NCBI RefSeq assembly: GCF_003185915.1
Contig: NZ_QHLZ01000010.1
Location: 1 to 64,000 of the forward strand
DNA: 64,000 nt
Origin: Arthrobacter psychrochitiniphilus
Lineage (GTDB): Bacteria; Actinomycetota; Actinomycetes; Actinomycetales; Micrococcaceae
Reading direction: 5' to 3'
Made by a program: the position numbers and the translations under genes. Under the pieces are notes generated by a model. It did not search any database. It worked only from the letters and a program-made list of their open reading frames with translations, and was not told the DNA's origin. The first letter of the stretch is position 1; each line of letters opens with the position of its first letter. Below are positions 1 to 9,585 of the stretch, in pieces.

Positions 1-963
1 CAGCCTGATCCTCAAATACGCAATCAAAACCAAGGCGCCGGCTCTCATCAATTAAATCGTGATATCAGGAGCCCTGGTACCGGCGCTTTGACCCTCCTTG
101 TTCCTCTACTTTCAGTGCTAAAAAATAAGCTCCCGAGGACGCTTCGATGGGTAGTGGCCAGCCTCATGGCAGCATTCCTGTCCCTGATTCTGGCTGGGCT
201 GGTGATGACATCTGGGCAGATCTTTGGATCCTTGCCGGCTGCTGCACTGCTTTTGCTGGCAATCATAAAAGCTCAGCGCTCACAGCAGGGTGTGCAGCCG
301 GGGAAGTTGCCGGGCGCAGGCCTGAGCCAGCCTCCGTACCCAGTGAAGGTGCCGTACCCAGTGAAGGCGCCGAGCCATTCTGGAGGCACCAAATCTGGCT
401 TCAATAATACTGGCTTCATTAAAATCAGCGCAGTGGCTCTCTTCTCTTTGGTACTAGGAATGACCTGTGCTGCTTTTGCGCTCACCGGCAGCAACTGGGG
501 CGCGGGAGTGGGGGATGCCAACCGCGCCATGAACCTTGGGCTGGCCGCAGGAGCCCTTGCTACGCTGCCGGTAGTGGTTTTGAGTGCAGTAATGCTCCTG
601 CCGCGATTTGGTGCCGTGATGTGGTTCTCCGCTGGTTTGGCCTGCGTGGCACTCCTAGTTGTAGCGGTGGCTCAACTCCTTGGTGCCGAGCACTCGCTGC
701 AGTGGCCGTTGATTCTTGCTGCGGCGGTGATGGTGGGCTTTGCGCTTGCCGTGCCGCTGGGGCGCTGGATTTCCGGAAGTCTGACTCTGAGGGTTGCCGC
801 CCTAGGCGGCCTTGGTCTGGCCTGCTCTTTGTTGGGAATTTATCTGGTCACCGCGGCCGCCTTCGTGGCGCCGTGGGGTGCTGCGGTACTGCTCTTTTAC
901 TCACTGCGGCGCCTCGCCCACCGGAAGCCACGGGTGGGCCCGCATCTGGTGAGCCAACACTAG
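1..963 (+). CDS. Hydrophobic membrane protein, 5' end outside the window
   Basis: The frame is open from base 1 to the TAG at 961-963, so the gene probably begins upstream of the window. The first internal candidate start is TTG at 88, but its nearest Shine-Dalgarno-like AGGAG (67-71) is about 16 nt away. The protein has two hydrophobic stretches at the N-terminal side (after LRWVVASLMAAF), then a polar Pro/Lys linker containing a duplicated PYPVK unit, then about five or six further membrane segments rich in Ala, Leu and Val. The C-terminus is basic. I do not recognise a family and no catalytic motif is visible. The next gene, umuC, has its own SOS box, so they are probably separate units. 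Confidence 0.6.
   Translation, partial: QPDPQIRNQNQGAGSHQLNRDIRSPGTGALTLLVPLLSVLKNKLPRTLRWVVASLMAAFLSLILAGLVMTSGQIFGSLPAAALLLLAIIKAQRSQQGVQPGKLPGAGLSQPPYPVKVPYPVKAPSHSGGTKSGFNNTGFIKISAVALFSLVLGMTCAAFALTGSNWGAGVGDANRAMNLGLAAGALATLPVVVLSAVMLLPRFGAVMWFSAGLACVALLVVAVAQLLGAEHSLQWPLILAAAVMVGFALAVPLGRWISGSLTLRVAALGGLGLACSLLGIYLVTAAAFVAPWGAAVLLFYSLRRLAHRKPRVGPHLVSQH
334..369 (+). repeat. 18-bp tandem duplication inside the membrane-protein gene
   Basis: CCGTACCCAGTGAAGGTG is followed directly by a copy differing at one base (C for T in the 17th position). It encodes two consecutive PYPVKxP hexapeptides in the polar linker between the membrane segments. The reading frame is kept, so this looks like replication slippage in a tolerant linker. 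Confidence 0.8.
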
Positions 964-1037
964 GCTTGCGGCCGTGACTTGCTGCCGTGGGCTAGTGACT
1001 CTATGCTCAATCCATGGCAATTTCCCCAACGCTTCCC

Positions 1038-1049
1038 GAACTCAGGTTC
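1038..1049 (+). promoter_or_regulatory. LexA-type SOS box upstream of umuC
   Basis: GAAC-TCAG-GTTC matches the Gram-positive/actinobacterial LexA operator GAAC-N4-GTTC, and symmetry extends one base pair each side (C...G). It lies 101 bp before the umuC start, on the promoter side. From family knowledge, LexA cleavage after DNA damage would derepress the polymerase. Confidence 0.75.
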
Positions 1050-1149
1050 GAATTAAGTGGCGGCTTACAGTTCTTGGAGCGTAGCCACTGCGGACTTCAG
1101 ACCCTTGTTTTATGTGGGTTCGTTGCTTCGGTGAAGCACCAGTGAAGTC

Positions 1150-2427
1150 ATGAGTAACGCGCGCATCGCCTTGGTGGACGTGAACAACTTCTACGTCTCC
1201 TGTGAGCGGGTCTTTGACCCAAGGCTGGAAGGGCGCCCCGTCGTGGTGCTTTCCAACAATGATGGCTGTGTTGTGGCACGCTCGGCTGAAGCCAAAGTGC
1301 TGGGCATCGCCACTGGCGCGCCGTGGTTTCAGATTCAGGGGCAGGCCAAGGCTTGGGGACTGGTGGCCCGCTCGAGTAACTATGAGTTGTATGGAGATTT
1401 GAGCGCCAGGGTCATGGAAGTGGTGGGGCGCTTTGGTACGTGGCAGGAGGTGTACTCCATCGATGAGTCCTTTATTGGGCTGATGGGGGACCCCGCCCAA
1501 CTACAGGCCGCAGGGCGCGATATTCGTGCCGCCGTTATGCGCCATGTTGGGGTTCCGGTGTGCGTTGGTGTGGCCTCGACGAAGACGTTGGCGAAGTTTG
1601 CGAACCGGATTGCAAAGCAAAACGCCGGCCTGGACGGGGTGTGCGCGCTGGAGTCGATGCCGGGGGATCACGTTGCGGGCATCCAGGCGCGCGTGCCGGC
1701 GTCGGGCCTGTGGGGTGTGGGGGAGAGGACTTCCTCGAGGCTTAAGCTCATGGGCATTGAATCCATCGCCGATCTCAAGGCTGCGGACCCTGCCCTGATT
1801 CGCAAGAAATTCTCCGTTGTGCTGCAGCGAACAGTGCTCGAACTCAATGGCACTCAATGTATTCCCCATGTTGAGGAACGCGTAGATAAACAGCAAATCA
1901 TGTTCTCGCGCAGCTTCTCCCAGCCGGTCACCACGGTGGAAGGCATGGAGGAGGTCATGGCGGTTTACGCTCAGCGTGGCGCGGCCCGGCTCAACGAGGA
2001 GGGGATGCGGGCCTCAGCCATGACGGTTACCGCCGGCACTAGCCGCTTTGCGGCGGGTGAGGGGAGTTTTCCCGCCGTGACCGTTCGATTCGACAGGCCA
2101 ACCAGTGACCCCATCACTTTTGTCCGTGCAGCCGTTGCCGCCATCCGCCACCATGCCGTTGCAGGCGCGTCCTACCTGCGTGCAGGGGTCTTGTTTAGTG
2201 GGCTGGAACCGGCGTCCGGCACGGAGGTGCTGGATATTTTCAGCACCGAGGCCAGCCAAGCAGACGTTGGTGGGGTCCTAGGAAACGTACGGAACAAGTT
2301 CGGCAGCGCCGCCATTGGCCTGGGGATCGGAGGGTTCGCCCAGGCCCCTCAATGGTCCATGAAGCGTGAACATTCCTCACCCCGCTACACCACGGAGTGG
2401 AAGGAACTGCCCGTGGTGCGGGCATAG
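1150..2427 (+). CDS. umuC: Y-family translesion DNA polymerase, UmuC-type
   Basis: A Y-family polymerase inserts nucleotides opposite damaged template bases. The N-terminus has the catalytic [13 protein letters not shown] motif (Asp10) followed by [19 protein letters not shown], which is diagnostic of UmuC rather than DinB. The second metal site is YSIDESF at 102-108 (Asp105, Glu106). Helix-hairpin-helix fingers follow ([16 protein letters not shown]), then the little-finger domain. At 425 aa it is full length for UmuC. It starts with ATG and is preceded by a LexA box at 1038-1049. No umuD-like peptidase gene is adjacent, so any UmuD partner must be encoded elsewhere or be absent. Confidence 0.93.
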   Translation: MSNARIALVDVNNFYVSCERVFDPRLEGRPVVVLSNNDGCVVARSAEAKVLGIATGAPWFQIQGQAKAWGLVARSSNYELYGDLSARVMEVVGRFGTWQEVYSIDESFIGLMGDPAQLQAAGRDIRAAVMRHVGVPVCVGVASTKTLAKFANRIAKQNAGLDGVCALESMPGDHVAGIQARVPASGLWGVGERTSSRLKLMGIESIADLKAADPALIRKKFSVVLQRTVLELNGTQCIPHVEERVDKQQIMFSRSFSQPVTTVEGMEEVMAVYAQRGAARLNEEGMRASAMTVTAGTSRFAAGEGSFPAVTVRFDRPTSDPITFVRAAVAAIRHHAVAGASYLRAGVLFSGLEPASGTEVLDIFSTEASQADVGGVLGNVRNKFGSAAIGLGIGGFAQAPQWSMKREHSSPRYTTEWKELPVVRA

Positions 2428-2448
2428 CCGTCCCCACATTCTCCGCGG

Positions 2449-4080
2449 TCAGGTTTCTTGCGGGAGCTTTCCTGCCTCCCCTTTTTGTGCTTCCTCCACT
2501 TCGTCTGGGCGCACCTCGCCGGACAAGCGGAAGGTAGCTAGCAGCCCGAGGACTAAAAATCCCGAAGCTGCGAAGGCCGAGTACCGGGTACCGTCGCTGA
2601 ACGCCGCGCGCGCGGCATCGGCCACCTGAGGATCCTTGGCCGCCAGGCCAGGGATGGCCCCACCAGCACTGACTACCACCGTGTCCACGATTTGGGTGCG
2701 GGCTGACTCCGGAAGCAGGGGAGTCTCATCGGCGAGCCGGGCATTCAAAGACGTGCCTACGGAAGTGAAAAGAATGGTCCCGAGAATGGCTATCCCCAGA
2801 GCTGAACCAATCTGGCGGGCGGTGCTGGCAGTTCCGGAACCTTGGCCGCTTTTATTCACGGGAACGTCCTTGAGTACCACTCCTGTCAGCTGTGCCGTGG
2901 CCAGACCCACACCGAACCCGTAGACAAAGAGGAACGGGATAATGCTCAGCCATGTCGAATTAGCGGAGATGACGAGCCCCAACCCGGCCACGCCAAGAAT
3001 TTCAGCCACAATGCCAACCCGCACAATAGCGACGGCGGTGATCTTATCGAGCACCACGCTGGAAAGGCCGCTAGCGGCAAAGGAGCCAATGGCAAGAGCC
3101 AAGAGGACCAGCCCGGTCTGTAGTGCGTTGTAGCCGATGACGTTCTGCAGCCACAACGGCAGCGAGAGGATGATCCCGAATTCCCCGAGGGAGACAATCA
3201 TGGCGGCGATGTTTCCGTTACGGAAGGACGGGATGCGGAACAGCGCAAAGGCCAGCAGAGTTGTTTTACCGGCACGTTGGCGGTGGAGGCCCCAGAGAAC
3301 AAAACCCACACCTGATGCCACAGTGATGGCGAACGCCACAGGGATGGGGGAGAGCGCGAACGGCCATATCCATGTGCCAAAGGTGGGTGCTTTGCCGGGA
3401 TGAAGGAGCCACCAGCCGTAGCTTCTTCCTTCGATCAAGCCAAAGACCAAGGATGCGCTGGCTAAGACGGAGAGCACCGCGCCGATTACATCGATGCGCC
3501 GAGGATCAGCAGAGTCCTTTGACTCAGCTACGCAGAGCAGAACGCCCGCAATGATAATCACGGCCAAGGGCACGTTGATTCCAAAGGCCCACCGCCACGA
3601 ATAGTACGTGGTCAGCCAGCCTCCCAACAATGGGCCCACTGCCACCATGCCGCCAATGGTTGAGCCCCACACCGCGAAGGCGATGCCACGTTCCCGTCCT
3701 TGGAAGGTGGCATTGATCAGTGACAAGGTGGTGGGCAGAACCATGGCACCGCCAACGCCTTGGATGATCCGGGCAACAATGAGCAGATCCCCCGACGGTG
3801 CCAGTGCCGCGAAGACTGAAGCGGCGGCGAAGATTACCACTCCCACCAGGAGCGTCCGGCGGCGACCATAACGGTCCGCAAGAGTCCCAAAGACCAACAA
3901 CAAGGCAGCAAAGACCAGAGTGTAGCTCTCTTGAACCCACTGGACCTGGGTTGATGAGATGCCAAGATCACGAACTATGGACGGGATGGCCACGTTCACG
4001 ATGGTGGAATCAACAATGATCAACGCAACCGCAATGCTAATGAAAACTAGGCCCGCCCAGCGGCGGCGAATGCTTGTCAT
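2449..4080 (-). CDS. MFS drug-efflux transporter, DHA2 (14-TM) family
   Basis: This is a proton-driven multidrug exporter of the EmrB/QacA type in the cytoplasmic membrane. Visible features are the first membrane helix with VDSTIVNVAIPSI (the DHA2 motif D1), the loop 2-3 motif LADRYGRRRTLLVG, the motif C-like stretch around GGAMVLPTTLSLINA, and 14 hydrophobic segments. The C-terminal tail is charged. I chose ATG at 4080 because it overlaps the TGA stop of the upstream MmpL gene as ATGA, a sign of translational coupling. The frame also contains an upstream ATG at 4128. Substrate is unknown. With the MmpL gene it forms a two-gene export operon. Confidence 0.9.
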   Translation of the reverse strand: MTSIRRRWAGLVFISIAVALIIVDSTIVNVAIPSIVRDLGISSTQVQWVQESYTLVFAALLLVFGTLADRYGRRRTLLVGVVIFAAASVFAALAPSGDLLIVARIIQGVGGAMVLPTTLSLINATFQGRERGIAFAVWGSTIGGMVAVGPLLGGWLTTYYSWRWAFGINVPLAVIIIAGVLLCVAESKDSADPRRIDVIGAVLSVLASASLVFGLIEGRSYGWWLLHPGKAPTFGTWIWPFALSPIPVAFAITVASGVGFVLWGLHRQRAGKTTLLAFALFRIPSFRNGNIAAMIVSLGEFGIILSLPLWLQNVIGYNALQTGLVLLALAIGSFAASGLSSVVLDKITAVAIVRVGIVAEILGVAGLGLVISANSTWLSIIPFLFVYGFGVGLATAQLTGVVLKDVPVNKSGQGSGTASTARQIGSALGIAILGTILFTSVGTSLNARLADETPLLPESARTQIVDTVVVSAGGAIPGLAAKDPQVADAARAAFSDGTRYSAFAASGFLVLGLLATFRLSGEVRPDEVEEAQKGEAGKLPQET

Positions 4081-6254
4081 CGAATTTCCCCGTTCAGAGG
4101 CTGATGGGAGAGTTTGGACGGCCACCAAATAGCGCGGCCAATGTCATAGGAGAGAGCCGGCACCAGCAGTGAACGCACAATCACCGTATCTAGGAGCACA
4201 CCGAACGCGACGATGAAGGCAATCTGTGCCAGGAACAGGATCGGAATCACCGCCAAGGCAGCAAAGGTTGCAGCCAACACCACCCCGGCCGAGGTGATGA
4301 CGCTGCCCGTCATGCCCAAGCCCCGTAGAATTCCCGGCCTGGTACCAATCCGTAGCGACTCCTCCCGGACCCGCGTCATGAGGAAGATGTTGTAGTCCAC
4401 TCCCAGCGCCACCAAGAATACAAAACCGAACAAGGGCACGGCCGCATCAGCTCCGGAGAAATGGAACACGTGATTGAAGACCACCGCCGAGACGCCCAAT
4501 GCCGCCACGTAGGAGATGACAACGCTGGCCACCAGCAACACGGGAGCCACGATGGAGCGCAGCAACAACATCAGGATGAGGAGGATGACCAGCAGGACGA
4601 TCGGGATAATTTTGACCAAGTCACTTTGCGCTGTGGTGTTTGTGTCCAAGGCTATGGCAGTCACTCCACCAACCAGGACTCCTTGATCTACGGCCGGAAG
4701 GTCTTGACGAAGGGAGCGCACCACTTGTTCTGCCGCCTGTGAATCTGGCTCCGAGCTGAGCACTGCATTGATGATCACTTTGCCCTCTCGCACCACAGGC
4801 GCGGCGTCAGTGCCGGGGCGAACATTTCCAACATAAATTGATGCCGAGCTGATTCCTTGCGTAGCCGTAGCGGCCGCCAGCACTGCCTCAGCCTTGCCCT
4901 GATCGGCCACCACCACCACAGGGCTGCCGGAGCCACTGGGGAAGTGTTGGGCGGATACTTTCTGACCGTCTACTGCTTGAGACGCAGTCAGAATAACTTC
5001 GCTTTGCGGGACACCATTGGCCTGCAGTTGCACTATGCCCGCACCGCAGGCGAGCAGAACCAGAAGCGCGATGGCCCAAGTGGCCCTGGGCCGATGCGAA
5101 ATCAGTGTCCCCACCCTCTTCCACAGTCCGGTAATACCCTCAAGGCCGTGAACAGTGGGGGCAGCGGTGCTGTGGGCCTGTGCATGCAGTGAATCAACCT
5201 TGGGACGGAACGGCCAGAAGGCGGCACGTCCAAACAGTACGAGAAGGACCGGCAGAAGAGTCAGAGAAGAAAGTAGCGCGAACACGATCCCGATTGCAGC
5301 GATAGGGCCCAAACTCTTGTTGGAGTTCAGGTCTGAGAACAGCAAACAAAGCAGGGCGATGATCACTGTTGCTCCGGAAGCGGCAATCGGTTCCCATGCT
5401 GCGCGCCACGCCCGATTAATCGCGGCCCATTTCGATTCGACGTGGTGCAAAGACTCCCTGAACCTTGCCACGAGAAGCAATGAATAGTCCGTGGCAGCAC
5501 CAATGACCAGGATGGAGAGAATGCCTTGGCTTTGCCCGCTGAGCTTGATCCACCCCCAACTAGCGAATGCGTAGACAAAGAGGATCGCGGCAGACAAGGC
5601 AAAAATCGAGGTCAACAGGACCAAGAACGGCAACACAATTGAGCGGTATACCAGCAGCAGGATCAAGAAAACAGCTCCTGCTGCTACCAGGAGCAGAATG
5701 CCGTCAATGCCGCCGAAGGCATTGACCAGGTCTGCGGTGAGACCAGCCGGGCCGGTCACGTAAGCGGCCAAGGAGGGCGATGCTGCCGTTGCCGCTACAG
5801 CGCGAAGGTCACTAACAACGGTATTGACGTCATTTGTATCGCTGATAGGAACAATGAATTGAACCGCTTTGCCGTCTTTGGACGGGATGGGTCCTGTGAC
5901 AGAACTAGTGGCCGGGGATACGGGTATCTGAACGCCCTTTACCGCGGCAAACTTCGGTGCCAACGTAGAGAGATCGGCTAGTTGGGCAGGGCTGAGTGCT
6001 GAATCAGAGGCGAAGACAATAAGAGCGGGAATGGCCTGAGAATCCGTAAATTTCTGTTGCCAAGTATTGACCTCAGTGGACTCGGCGCTCGCAGGCAGGA
6101 ACGCTGCCTGATCGTTACTGGAGACCGAGGACAGTTTTCCAAAGGTTGGCCCGCCAAAGCTCGCAGCGCCGAGCCAAATGATGAGCAACACTGCGGGGAG
6201 AAGGATCCTCAGCCAACGTGCGGGGTGCCAATCGCGGCGATTTTCAGTGATCAT
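4077..6254 (-). CDS. MmpL-family (RND superfamily) transporter
   Basis: This 725-aa protein has the duplicated RND/MmpL layout: one N-terminal membrane helix, a large extracytoplasmic loop, five clustered helices, then the same again. The first helix cluster contains GAATDYSLLLVARFRESL and the second contains VALGVDYNIFLMTRVREE. Both carry the Asp-Tyr pair of MmpL transmembrane domains thought to relay protons. Family members export lipids, siderophores or drugs; the substrate here cannot be inferred. It is the first gene of the pair with the MFS exporter (4-bp overlap). No regulator is adjacent. GGAGAGG lies about 14 nt before the ATG. Confidence 0.92.
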   Translation of the reverse strand: MITENRRDWHPARWLRILLPAVLLIIWLGAASFGGPTFGKLSSVSSNDQAAFLPASAESTEVNTWQQKFTDSQAIPALIVFASDSALSPAQLADLSTLAPKFAAVKGVQIPVSPATSSVTGPIPSKDGKAVQFIVPISDTNDVNTVVSDLRAVAATAASPSLAAYVTGPAGLTADLVNAFGGIDGILLLVAAGAVFLILLLVYRSIVLPFLVLLTSIFALSAAILFVYAFASWGWIKLSGQSQGILSILVIGAATDYSLLLVARFRESLHHVESKWAAINRAWRAAWEPIAASGATVIIALLCLLFSDLNSNKSLGPIAAIGIVFALLSSLTLLPVLLVLFGRAAFWPFRPKVDSLHAQAHSTAAPTVHGLEGITGLWKRVGTLISHRPRATWAIALLVLLACGAGIVQLQANGVPQSEVILTASQAVDGQKVSAQHFPSGSGSPVVVVADQGKAEAVLAAATATQGISSASIYVGNVRPGTDAAPVVREGKVIINAVLSSEPDSQAAEQVVRSLRQDLPAVDQGVLVGGVTAIALDTNTTAQSDLVKIIPIVLLVILLILMLLLRSIVAPVLLVASVVISYVAALGVSAVVFNHVFHFSGADAAVPLFGFVFLVALGVDYNIFLMTRVREESLRIGTRPGILRGLGMTGSVITSAGVVLAATFAALAVIPILFLAQIAFIVAFGVLLDTVIVRSLLVPALSYDIGRAIWWPSKLSHQPLNGEIR

Positions 6255-6397
6255 AGCGGAGTCAAACCCTCTCCGGAGGCGGTGTTGAAAAGATAGTTCG
6301 GAGAACCACTCGATTGCTAGTTTATCTAATAAGTAGTCTGGTTAGCCATATCTAGGTGAAAAAAATATGTTACTTCCGCCTATGAGTAACACTCGAA

Positions 6398-6916
6398 GTG
6401 CCGTCCCGTAGGCTCGGGGAATGCCCTTGCCTCAGCCACCCCCGGTCCCCGCATAAAAATTCATCCTCCTTAGCGCCAGTTCCACCCAGGCCGTTGCGGT
6501 CAGTGGATAAGCGCAGGTTAGTGGGGAGGCGCGCCGGCCTTGCCGCCGCAGCCGCTGCCACCGTGGTGGTGGGGCTGGCTGTGCATTTTTTGATCGCAGG
6601 CGATCTGGCATCTTTGGTGGCCGATGCTCTGTACACCGTTCTGATCTATCTTTTAGTGGGCTTCATCTTCCCGGCGGCCCGGCAGTACTGGCTTGCAGTG
6701 GCGGCTTTCGCCTTCAGTGCCATGATTGAACTGTCCCAGCTCACCGGGATCCCGCAGCAGCTAGCGCAGAGCTTTCCACCCTCGCGGCTGCTCTTTGGAA
6801 CCACCTTCTCAGCGCTGGATCTGGTGGCTTATGCACTGGGCGCCATGGCGGTCTGCGCTGCTGACGTCTTGGCGTCCCGCCGAGCAGTCCGTGCCAGAGC
6901 TGTGGTGGATGCGTGA
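6398..6916 (+). CDS. DUF2809 small membrane protein
   Basis: The protein matches the DUF2809 pattern: four hydrophobic segments, then a conserved polar block. Visible conserved stretches are ADALYTVLIYLLVGF, AMIELSQLTGIP and SRLLFGTTFSALDLVAY. Function of the family is unknown. The GTG at 6398 gives 172 aa with a basic, Pro-rich N-terminus. The in-frame GTG at 6503 gives 137 aa, nearer the usual family length, and may be the true start. Neither has a strong ribosome-binding site. It stands alone on the plus strand, divergent from the MmpL operon. Confidence 0.8.
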   Translation: MPSRRLGECPCLSHPRSPHKNSSSLAPVPPRPLRSVDKRRLVGRRAGLAAAAAATVVVGLAVHFLIAGDLASLVADALYTVLIYLLVGFIFPAARQYWLAVAAFAFSAMIELSQLTGIPQQLAQSFPPSRLLFGTTFSALDLVAYALGAMAVCAADVLASRRAVRARAVVDA

Positions 6917-6992
6917 GAGCGGCCACGCTGGGAAATATCCCGGGGAGAGTTGAGGTTGGCGCTAGGGAGACCCTCGTTGAAAGGCATCACCC

Positions 6993-7976
6993 ATGACACT
7001 GCCCGTATCCATCCTTGACCTCGCCCACATCGGCGAGGAAGGCATCCGCGAAAGCTTCCGTGCATCCGTGGCGTTGGCACAAAAGGCCGAAGGCTGGGGG
7101 TACAAGCGGATTTGGTTTGCCGAACACCACAACATGCCTTCCATTGCTTCCTCGGCCACAAGCGTGTTGATCGCCCATGTGGCTGCCCATACCAAAACCA
7201 TTCGCCTCGGCGCCGGCGGCATCATGCTGCCCAATCACTCGCCGCTGCAGATCGCAGAACAGTTCGGCACGCTGGAAACCTTGCACCCGGGACGGATTGA
7301 TCTTGGCCTGGGGCGGGCTCCCGGCAGCGACCAGAACACCATGCGCGCACTTCGCCGCGACCCGTCCGCGGCAGACACCTTCCCGCAGGACGTGCAGGAA
7401 CTGCAGGCCTACTTTGAGGGTCAAACGCGGATCTCCGGCGTTAACGCCTACCCAGGCAAGGACACGCACGTGCCGCTGTACATTCTGGGTTCCTCACTCT
7501 TTGGTGCGCGGCTGGCCGCTGCCTTGGGGTTGCCGTACTCCTTTGCATCGCACTTTGCGCCGCAGGCCTTGGAAGACGCTGTGCGGATCTACCGCCGCGA
7601 ATTCAAGCCATCCGCCGCGCTGGCCGAGCCGTACGTGATTATCGGCGTGAATGCGATTCTCGCAGACACCCAAGAGGAGGCCGACGCGCTGCAGCTGACC
7701 GCCCGGCGCCGCCGCGTGGGTGCCTTGGTTGGCGGCGGGCGCACCTTCACTGACGCCGAATCAGACCTGTTGCTGGAATCGCCCGCGGGCCAGCAGGTGG
7801 AGAACATGATGCGCTACTCCGCGGTGGGAACAACTGATGTGGCACGCGCTTACCTGGACGAATTTGCCGTGAAGTCTGGTGCCGACGAGCTGATCGTGGC
7901 CACCCAGATCACCGACCGTGCCGCCTGGATTCGCAGCTTTGAACTGCTGGCACAGGCCATGGAACTGGGCAGCTGA
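6993..7976 (+). CDS. LLM-class flavin-dependent monooxygenase
   Basis: This is a bacterial luciferase-like TIM-barrel protein, a reduced-flavin-dependent oxidoreductase of the single-component YhbW/MsnO8-like group. Signatures are the N-terminal [31 protein letters not shown] (substrate/flavin pocket), [16 protein letters not shown] and the phosphate-binding region [16 protein letters not shown]. At 327 aa it is full length. ATG follows AAAGG with normal spacing. The substrate is unknown and the neighbours give no pathway clue. Confidence 0.9.
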   Translation: MTLPVSILDLAHIGEEGIRESFRASVALAQKAEGWGYKRIWFAEHHNMPSIASSATSVLIAHVAAHTKTIRLGAGGIMLPNHSPLQIAEQFGTLETLHPGRIDLGLGRAPGSDQNTMRALRRDPSAADTFPQDVQELQAYFEGQTRISGVNAYPGKDTHVPLYILGSSLFGARLAAALGLPYSFASHFAPQALEDAVRIYRREFKPSAALAEPYVIIGVNAILADTQEEADALQLTARRRRVGALVGGGRTFTDAESDLLLESPAGQQVENMMRYSAVGTTDVARAYLDEFAVKSGADELIVATQITDRAAWIRSFELLAQAMELGS

Positions 7977-8024
7977 GAAAACTTCTGTATTGAACGGGAG
8001 CGGTGGGCTCTGGAGTGGAGCATC

Positions 8025-9506
8025 TCAGGGGACCTTCGGCAGGTGGTGGTGGTCTGCCAGTGGAATACTCACGGCGGCCACCAGCACTCCGATCACCACG
8101 CCCACCAGGGTATCGGCAACCCGGCTGAAGGCGGCCGCCGGGCCCAGGTGCGAGCCCAGCCCTGTTATGATCAGCGCCATCGGGGTCACCGCAATGGTGG
8201 TCAGCGTGTAGTTCTTCATCACCAGCAGCTCAGCCAACACCTGGAACACAATAACCAGCGCCACCGACGGCCAAAAACTCAGCGACAGCGAGAGCAGCGC
8301 TATCGCAAGCACGGCCCCAATGACATTTCCCAGCAACCGCTGGATGCCGCGCTGCACCGTGTGGCCGTAGTTCAGGCCCTGCAGCGCTGCCACGGCACCC
8401 ATGGATGCCCACAGCGGATGGTCAAGGCCAAGCCCGACGGCGGCCCACCCGGAAAGTGCCGATGCGCCGGCCATGCGCAGGGCCTGGCTGGTGCTGGCTC
8501 TGGAACGCAGGCCCGCACCGGCAGTGCGCCAGAAATTACGGGGCTCCTGCGGCCCAGTGGCAGGGGAGCTGACCGGCCTCGCCCCGGCCGAGGGCTTTCC
8601 ACGTAGGGTGCGCAACTGGTGTTCGTACCCCCAGAGCCTTTGTAAGGCCAGGGCCAGCGACTTGCTGCTGGCATGGCCCACCGTGGCAATGACGGATTCA
8701 ACCTCGTTCAGAATGAGGTTCAACGCTTCTGCGTCTTGGCGGCGCTGCCGGGCCCGGACGGTTGCGGGCCGGACGGAGCCGGAGCCGCTGCCGAAGCTAC
8801 TGCCCGCGCTCAGCGCCACCGATTCCCGGGCCCCGCGCACGGCGGCGCGGGCGGCACCAAGGTGGGTGCCGCCGTGGGACGCGTCTGCGGGGAACTGCGT
8901 GGCCAGGCGCACCACGGCCGTGATGGACCGGGCCACGGCAAGGCGGGCCGGCCCTAGCGGGTTCACCAGAACAGGGGCCATTGCGGCGAGCCACCCCACG
9001 GCGGCGCCGATCCCCAATGCAGCCACGATGGGGGCAACTCCGACCAGGCTATTCGCGTAGGCGGCGCCGGCAGCGGCGGCAAAGACCATGATGACGGCGC
9101 CCGGGCCGGTGATCCGGAAGGCGGCAAAGATGTGAGAGGCCAGGCCAGCAATGAGCGATAGCACAGCGATTTGCGCCGCCATGGGGACGCCCATGGCACC
9201 GAGCAGTGCGCCGATTCCGACCGTGACCAGCATTGCTGCAGCCACGATTCCCAGCATGGGAGCCAACCGGCGGTAGGGCTGGTAGCGGCCGAAGGCGCTG
9301 GTCAGTGCGCCCAAAGTGGCCACCCCGGCCAGTTGTTGCTGGCCCATAAGCCCGCCGGCAACCAAGACCAGGCTCGCCGCAATGCCCACCTTGATGGCCG
9401 GGGCAAAGATGGCGTCGGCCGGGTGGATGGCAAGGGACTTGTACCAGGTGCGGGGAGCCACAGAGTGGGCCAGGGCCGTGCCACAGTGGCGAAGCCGGGA
9501 GGTCAT
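8025..9506 (-). CDS. FUSC-family membrane protein, putative aromatic-compound exporter
   Basis: The protein has two bundles of hydrophobic helices separated by a cytoplasmic region of about 150 residues. The C-terminal FUSC signature is clear: HPLWASMGAVAALQG followed by an R-rich repeat region, then LGNVIGAVLAIALL. Family members include YccS and AaeB-like exporters of aromatic acids. I chose ATG at 9506 because GGAAAG sits 6 nt upstream; an in-frame ATG at 9512 directly abuts that site. It is divergent from a MarR regulator over a 79-bp gap holding a 24-bp palindrome, so MarR control by a phenolic-type ligand is a reasonable inference. Confidence 0.88.
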   Translation of the reverse strand: MTSRLRHCGTALAHSVAPRTWYKSLAIHPADAIFAPAIKVGIAASLVLVAGGLMGQQQLAGVATLGALTSAFGRYQPYRRLAPMLGIVAAAMLVTVGIGALLGAMGVPMAAQIAVLSLIAGLASHIFAAFRITGPGAVIMVFAAAAGAAYANSLVGVAPIVAALGIGAAVGWLAAMAPVLVNPLGPARLAVARSITAVVRLATQFPADASHGGTHLGAARAAVRGARESVALSAGSSFGSGSGSVRPATVRARQRRQDAEALNLILNEVESVIATVGHASSKSLALALQRLWGYEHQLRTLRGKPSAGARPVSSPATGPQEPRNFWRTAGAGLRSRASTSQALRMAGASALSGWAAVGLGLDHPLWASMGAVAALQGLNYGHTVQRGIQRLLGNVIGAVLAIALLSLSLSFWPSVALVIVFQVLAELLVMKNYTLTTIAVTPMALIITGLGSHLGPAAAFSRVADTLVGVVIGVLVAAVSIPLADHHHLPKVP

Positions 9507-9526
9507 GATCATCTTTCCATTCTACA

Positions 9527-9550
9527 ATCTATTTTACTAGTAAAATAGAT
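9527..9550. promoter_or_regulatory. 24-bp perfect palindrome, likely MarR operator
   Basis: ATCTATTTTACT is followed immediately by its exact reverse complement, giving a 24-bp perfect palindrome, AT-rich against a GC-rich background. It lies in the intergenic space between the divergent FUSC exporter and marR-type gene, where a dimeric MarR repressor would cover both promoters. Confidence 0.75.
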
Positions 9551-9585
9551 GTGAATGATGTGAGAGTAGTCTCTAGACTGGATCC

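Noticed and set aside
1013..1144. Short frame upstream of umuC considered as a umuD fragment
   Set aside because: The 43-residue translation has no Ser-Lys peptidase motifs and covers the SOS box, so it is better read as promoter region.
6361..6397. Inverted repeat GTTACT...AGTAAC upstream of the DUF2809 gene
   Set aside because: Only 6 bp arms with a 10-nt gap; too weak to call an operator without further evidence.
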